Assembly (NCBI GenBank): GCA_023391155.1
Contig: JAEWBM010000129.1
Coordinates: 1 to 17,420 of the forward strand
Length of the DNA stretch: 17,420 bases
Direction of reading: 5' to 3'
Source of the DNA: Acidobacteriota bacterium
GTDB taxonomy: Bacteria; Acidobacteriota; Blastocatellia; Pyrinomonadales; Pyrinomonadaceae
Translations under genes and position numbers: made by a program
In this document: positions 14,380 to 17,420 of the stretch, one piece after another
Position numbering within the stretch: position 1 is the stretch's first letter
How the letters are laid out: the number at the start of each line of letters is the position of its first letter
Notes under the pieces: generated by a model
The model's database searches: none
What the model was told of the DNA's origin: nothing
What the model saw: the letters and a program-made list of their open reading frames with translations, nothing else

Positions 14380-14633
14380 CTCTTCTCCATCGCGTTCATG
14401 CGTTTTGTGAGGGCCGACAACCGTTGTTCCAACCTGTCGGTCCTGGCCTTCGAGTCGCTGTGGTTCGTCTCCACCAGATCGCACAGGCGGTCGTGCAGGT
14501 TGCACGCATGACGAGCGATCACACCGAGCCCGCCGACTACCGACATGAAGAGAGCGTCGGTCTTCGACCTGGTGTGATCGATCTTCATCGCCTGCTGTAG
14601 TTCGGCCTTCAGCAATTCCCTATCGGCCTTCAT
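14376..14633 (-). CDS. Small coiled-coil protein downstream of the capsid gene (85 aa)
   Basis: Begins MKADRELLKAELQQAMKIDH. A middle segment, LFMSVVGGLGVIARHACNL (about 28-46), is hydrophobic enough for one membrane-associated helix, and the C-terminus (ARTDRLEQRLSALTKRMNAM, about 63-82) has heptad spacing of a coiled coil. AGGAG lies 5 nt before ATG 14633, and the capsid stop is only 8 bp upstream. It overlaps the 62-aa gene by ATGA. Scaffold-like, head-associated or lysis-related roles are conceivable; the sequence alone does not decide. Confidence 0.7.
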   Translation of the reverse strand: MKADRELLKAELQQAMKIDHTRSKTDALFMSVVGGLGVIARHACNLHDRLCDLVETNHSDSKARTDRLEQRLSALTKRMNAMEKR

Positions 14634-14641
14634 CACTTCTC

Positions 14642-15673
14642 CTACTGCACGCCGGTCAGCGTGACGGCAGCACCGGGGCGACGCGGCTTCCAATTGACCC
14701 GACGGATCGCACGCAGCGCGATGCTGTTCGCTTGGAACAGCGATGTCACCTGAGCAGCGTCGTCATCAGGGGCCGTGTCCAGCTGCAGCGCACCTTGGCT
14801 GCTGACGTCCATCTGGGTCGAGCCGTCATCGAAGTAGGCAATCTCCCGTGCCTCCAGCAGCGTGATGTGGGCGCCGGAGGTGTCACCGGCCATTGCTGGG
14901 GAAGTGATAGTCGGGATGCCCGCTAGAAGCCCGCCAGCGGCCGTCAATCCTGGATACCTGGGTGACCCATCAGCCGTGCCGGCCAAAGCCAACCTGACGG
15001 CTGTTTGCGGGCTCAGGATGAACACAGCGGTCTCCAGGGTGTGGCCGGCGTTGACCAGTGCATCCACCATCGCCGCAAGGTCAGCCGCCAGATCCCCGGT
15101 CGAAGAGATGATCGTCTCCCCGCTAGTCACGGAGGCGGGACGCACTCCAGCCTCACCGCTGTTCGCCGGGTCAATGAAGCTGTAGTCCAGAGTGGCCGCG
15201 ATAGCGCCCCCAATCTCCTGCGCCAACAGGAGGTCCGCTGCCGGTTGGGTCGACTTGATCAACTCCTCGGTGACGACAGAAATTGCTGCCAACTTCAGCG
15301 GAGCCATCGGCTCACCGTCCAGCGCCATGCGGGTTACCGGGATCGGTTTGCCCTCCCCTACGAATCCAGCTGTCGGCGGTACCGTGGTCCTGAGGAGGCG
15401 CACACGCTCCGGCACGCGGGTCAGGTTCGTGAGGCGGCCGATGATGGTCCGCGACCTCAACCAGACAGAGAGGTCGGCATTCACCGGTCCCAGCGCGGCA
15501 TTGAAGTCCTCAACCGTCAGCGTGCCTGCTGCAGCCTTCAACGTGCGGTCCAGGTTACCAACCCACGGTTGAGCGGCAGCATAGTCGGAGGCAGCCAACA
15601 TAGACCCCCCGGCAATTGCGAGCGATTTGAAAGCGCGTGCGAATAGAAGGCCACAGGCCATGCGATCGTTCAT
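14642..15673 (-). CDS. HK97-type phage major capsid protein
   Basis: A 343-residue major capsid protein. Family signatures are LLFARAFKSLAIAGG at the N-terminus (residues 9-23), LRSRTIIGRLTNLTRVPERV (72-91), GFVGEGKPIPVTRMAL (103-118, the conserved G-[WF]-VGEG turn), PLKLAAISVVTEELIKST (125-142), LDYSFIDPA (162-170), VFILSPQTAVRLA (217-229) and the C-terminal SLFQANSIALRAIRRVNW (311-328). It lacks a long coiled-coil delta domain, so it looks like a mature-type capsid subunit needing no large N-terminal removal. AAAGGA lies 7 nt before ATG 15673. It directly follows the small terminase gene and precedes two small coupled genes. No portal, protease or large terminase lies beside it, unlike normal HK97-type head modules. 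Confidence 0.9.
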   Translation of the reverse strand: MNDRMACGLLFARAFKSLAIAGGSMLAASDYAAAQPWVGNLDRTLKAAAGTLTVEDFNAALGPVNADLSVWLRSRTIIGRLTNLTRVPERVRLLRTTVPPTAGFVGEGKPIPVTRMALDGEPMAPLKLAAISVVTEELIKSTQPAADLLLAQEIGGAIAATLDYSFIDPANSGEAGVRPASVTSGETIISSTGDLAADLAAMVDALVNAGHTLETAVFILSPQTAVRLALAGTADGSPRYPGLTAAGGLLAGIPTITSPAMAGDTSGAHITLLEAREIAYFDDGSTQMDVSSQGALQLDTAPDDDAAQVTSLFQANSIALRAIRRVNWKPRRPGAAVTLTGVQ

Positions 15674-15690
15674 GAGATAGTCCTTTCGAG

Positions 15691-16086
15691 TTAGTGCCGA
15701 GCGAATTCGTCTTCGGCGAGGTCTTGCTGTGTTGGCTGCGGAGGTACGGAGACGCGCGACCGATCGGCCGGGCTCATGCCCAGCTTCGCCATCGCCGCTT
15801 CGAATCGCAGACCCACCTTGTGGTCGACTGCTTTGTTGTCACGGACCCGCATCCACAACTTCACGACGTACAAAAAATACGGGGCGTCAGCGGCCGTCAA
15901 CAGTCCGGGGTGGCAGTACCCCAGGAACTCGTCCCATGCGGCCCGTGTCGCGGCATCCAACCACTCTGGCGGGGACAATTTGCCCGTGGGGACGGGTTCG
16001 TTCGCGCGCTTGGCTGCGCGTTGAGGGCGGTTCTTCAGGCCGCCGCGAAGTTCCAAAATCGTTGTGGCCGTGCGTGGTCTGGCCAT
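15691..16086 (-). CDS. Phage terminase small subunit, P27 type
   Basis: A 131-residue protein starting MARPRTATTILELRGGLKNR. The order of basic N-terminus (LRGGLKNRPQR), proline hinge (EPVPTGKLSPPEWL, 30-43), helix RAAWDEFLGYCHPGLLTAAD (48-67) and C-terminal AAMAKLGMSPADRSRV (97-112) matches P27-family small terminase subunits, which recognise phage DNA for packaging. The AAWDEF and LGMSPADRSRV stretches are the most diagnostic. ATG 16086 follows GGGAGGA, which sits in a short GGGAG/CTCCC dyad that might limit ribosome access. The capsid gene starts 17 bp downstream of its stop. No large terminase follows, so the packaging motor is expected to come from elsewhere if the element is packaged. 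Confidence 0.8.
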   Translation of the reverse strand: MARPRTATTILELRGGLKNRPQRAAKRANEPVPTGKLSPPEWLDAATRAAWDEFLGYCHPGLLTAADAPYFLYVVKLWMRVRDNKAVDHKVGLRFEAAMAKLGMSPADRSRVSVPPQPTQQDLAEDEFARH

Positions 16087-16267
16087 GGGGAGTCCTCCCG
16101 ATGAAAAAGGTATAGCGAAGGGGTCAAGGGGTATTTACAGCTGGGTCGGGAACGGGTTGGCCGCTATTCGTTCAGCTGCTTGAAACGGCTGCGCGCGAAA
16201 ACGATTGGCGCACTGGTGGAAATAGGAAGGCGCGAGGAATTTTTTGATCGCCCCCCAGGGCCTACAC

Positions 16268-16293
16268 GAAGAAAGACCCGGACGAACCGGGTC
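16268..16293 (-). terminator. Minus-strand terminator, distal of a tandem pair
   Basis: A perfect 7-bp stem GACCCGG (16275-16281) and CCGGGTC (16287-16293), loop ACGAA, followed on the minus strand by TTTCTTC. It would end transcripts arriving from the repA side before terS. Confidence 0.75.
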
Positions 16294-16313
16294 AAATACC
16301 AACTCATCCAAAG

Positions 16314-16343
16314 AAAAAGGCCCAGGAATCTCTCCACCGGGCC
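16314..16343 (-). terminator. Minus-strand terminator, proximal of a tandem pair
   Basis: On the minus strand GGCCC (16343-16339) pairs with GGGCC (16323-16319) around a 15-nt loop in which GG and CC can add two pairs, followed by TTTTTCTTT. Together with the next hairpin it separates the replication unit from the TerS-capsid unit. Confidence 0.65.
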
Positions 16344-16389
16344 CGCCGATACCAACCTAACCCGAACGATAAGACGTTTCGGGCGATTT

Positions 16390-16579
16390 CTAAATGGCGG
16401 ATAAACTCCAGCCGCACGCCCGACATGTCGAAACCATCAGCCGGGTCGTAGCGCCTCTCATCGATCCCGGGGTAGTGGGGACACCCGCGCCGTCACCTAC
16501 GGCCCGTGGCGCGGCTTCTAAGGACCCGCATGACGCTGCGCTGTGCGGCTGGCAAGCGAATCCACTTTGTTTGGCGCAT
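16390..16579 (-). other. Chain of three overlapping mini-frames, or a decayed small gene
   Basis: Downstream of repA on the same strand, three short frames are joined by start/stop overlaps: ATG 16579 to TGA 16493 (28 aa, MRQTKWIRLPAAQRSVMRV...), GTG 16496 to TGA 16458 (12 aa, via GTGA) and ATG 16461 to TAG 16390 (23 aa, MRGATTRLMVSTCRACGWSL, via ATGA). The frame of the third stays open upstream as a Cys-rich stretch (CAKQSGFACQPHSAASCGSL) without a usual start codon. It may be a small zinc-binding protein gene, a degenerate one, or chance. Weak evidence. Confidence 0.25.
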
Positions 16580-16630
16580 CGCCTTCTTGCCGTTACTTCA
16601 GCTATTGCGCTTCAGCATCCCGCTCGCCCC

Positions 16631-16848
16631 TTAATACCCCGTAATGGGGGTAACGCCGGTAACGCCCTCGCACTGTGGCGGTCACCCCGTTACCACTGTT
16701 ACCCCCGTCACCCAGGGGTATTAGATGGGACCCATTTTTTGGATTCTTACGGGTCCGGTAGCCTGCCTTTACATAGGGGGAGCCGGTGCCGATGTCTGCT
16801 CTGCCGCTGGTAACAGCGTCCGCTCCTGTTACCCCTACCGTTACCCCC
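16631..16848. repeat. Dyad and iteron-like block of GGTAAC/GTTACC repeats, candidate replication origin
   Basis: Seven exact GGTAAC/GTTACC hexamers lie within about 200 bp: 16649, 16658, 16689, 16698, 16809, 16828 and 16840. The first four form a large dyad: GGGGGTAACGCCGGTAAC (16646-16663) faces GTTACCACTGTTACCCCC (16689-16706), 15 of 18 positions complementary. It is flanked by a perfect 9-bp outer pair TAATACCCC (16632-16640) and GGGGTATTA (16715-16723). A second dyad, GGTAACAG (16809-16816) facing CTGTTACC (16826-16833), abuts the repA stop, and the last GTTACCCCC (16840-16848) covers that stop codon. Nine-bp spacing within pairs and location next to a RepA-like ATPase resemble an iteron-type origin; an operator or recombination site is the alternative. 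Confidence 0.7.
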
Positions 16849-17420
16849 GCTTCGACTCAATTGGACGATAGCGGTCCTCGGAATCCCGAACGATCTTGCC
16901 CTGCCGGACCATGTGAGAGAGCGATTTTCGGATCGCGCTTCGGCTTCGACCCGTCGCATCCGAGATTTCGCTAGGCTTCATCGATTGCTCGCTAACTAGA
17001 GCGATGATCTCCTTCTGCTGCTTTGACAACTGGACCTCCCAGGCGTCGCCGACCAGTCTCCAGGTAGCAGCATCGGCATTGAACTCTACCGCGTACTCGC
17101 CCTCTTCTTCGAGGTCTCTGCCGATGATGTGGAGAATCCCCTCGGGCTGGTGGCGTGGACGCATGAGGATCCACACAGAGTCGGCGCCACCGGTGATGCC
17201 GCTCGTCCCACTTGTGAGCTCAAGCGGATCCTCGCTCTTCGCCTTGCGCGTGTGGTGCACCAGTATGACGGCCACCTTGCTGTCGGCAGGCGGCTTCCAC
17301 TGCGTGATGCTGTTGTAGTCGGCGTTATAGAGGACCTCCTTGCCGACCCCGGTGGGACCACGGAGGTTGGCATACACGTCGATCACGACCAACCGCGCAT
17401 TCGGGTGCGAGTCGATCCAC
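16841..17420 (-). CDS. RepA-like RecA-fold ATPase (AAA family), C-terminal part
   Basis: The last 192 residues of a protein running off the right edge. It shows a Walker B strand LVVIDVYANLRG (about residues 10-21 of the visible part), the VAVILVHHTRK sensor strand (48-58), the EDPLELTSGTSGITGGADSVWIL signature typical of RepA/SF4-type ATPases on phages and integrative elements, and then IIGRDLEEEGEYAVEFNADAATWRL. The C-terminus (SKQQKEIIALVSE through QGKIVRDSEDRYRP) is a winged helix, probably for binding DNA. The Walker A loop must lie outside the window. The likely role is replication initiation or helicase function for the element; the iteron-like block that overlaps its stop codon supports this. 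The upstream frame is continuous to the window edge, so no start is visible. Confidence 0.85.
   Translation of the reverse strand, partial: WIDSHPNARLVVIDVYANLRGPTGVGKEVLYNADYNSITQWKPPADSKVAVILVHHTRKAKSEDPLELTSGTSGITGGADSVWILMRPRHQPEGILHIIGRDLEEEGEYAVEFNADAATWRLVGDAWEVQLSKQQKEIIALVSEQSMKPSEISDATGRSRSAIRKSLSHMVRQGKIVRDSEDRYRPIESKRG

Larger units (their letters stand above)
16087..16389. other. Leader and terminator region between the repA-side unit and terS
   Basis: No gene supported. It holds tandem minus-strand terminators (listed separately) and the terS leader with a direct repeat AAGGGGT at 16118-16124 and 16126-16132, the second running into GGGGTATTT. A 74-codon plus-strand frame from TTG 16180 crosses both hairpins and is very Arg-rich; rejected as a gene. 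Confidence 0.5.

Noticed and set aside
16394..16813. A 139-codon plus-strand frame across the repeat block
   Set aside because: It spans the dyads, its product is low in protein-like character and it would run into repA from the opposite strand; the sequence is better explained as an origin-like region.
1..17420. CRISPR array, rRNA genes or insertion sequence ends
   Set aside because: Scanning by eye showed no regularly spaced direct repeats of CRISPR size, no rRNA-like sequence and no transposase gene.

Overview
The window reads as high-GC chromosomal DNA of a proteobacterium. By gene content (IclR, HpcH/HpaI-type and class II aldolases, amidase plus CaiB-type CoA-transferase, Ku, SRAP) it could be Burkholderiales or a relative, but nothing in the sequence fixes the genus. 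It has two parts: ordinary chromosome from 1 to about 12,028, and one end of an integrated, phage-derived element from 12,029 to beyond 17,420.

Catabolic region (1-4567). Two operons diverge from an intergenic space of about 130 bp that holds a 15-bp imperfect inverted repeat. Leftward: an IclR regulator, an HpcH/HpaI-type aldolase and the N-terminus of a class II aldolase, all joined by ATGA stop/start overlaps. Rightward: an amidase-signature enzyme overlapping a class III (CaiB/BaiF) CoA-transferase. The set looks like an IclR-controlled breakdown pathway for an amide- or acid-type substrate; the substrate cannot be named.

Middle region (4568-12028). An 827-bp gene-poor stretch precedes a lipoprotein with an FN3-like domain and an orphan Tyr-rich C-terminal domain, ended by a clear terminator. 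Then come Ku (non-homologous end joining, with an unusual low-complexity insert), a convergent ZIP-type metal transporter, a divergent SRAP/YedK-type abasic-site protein and a GNAT acetyltransferase. Gene-poor DNA follows, with a 54-aa lipoprotein and a probable broken gene.

Integrated element (12029 to beyond 17420). The border is the 3' half (anticodon loop to CCA) of a CAT-anticodon tRNA on the minus strand, the typical scar of tRNA-site integration. Inside, in order: a winged-helix gene that seems to start at ACG, a 71-aa gene, a 301-aa gene of unknown function (possible cargo), two small genes coupled by ATGA, an HK97-type major capsid protein, a P27-type small terminase subunit, tandem terminators, an elaborate GGTAAC/GTTACC dyad-iteron block, and the 3' part of a RepA-like RecA-fold ATPase. 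Portal, prohead protease, large terminase and tail genes are absent from the sequenced span between terminase and att. Replication ATPase, iteron-like origin, TerS and capsid alone suggest a phage satellite rather than a complete prophage; this is the most interesting feature of the window, and it needs the sequence beyond 17,420 to be settled.
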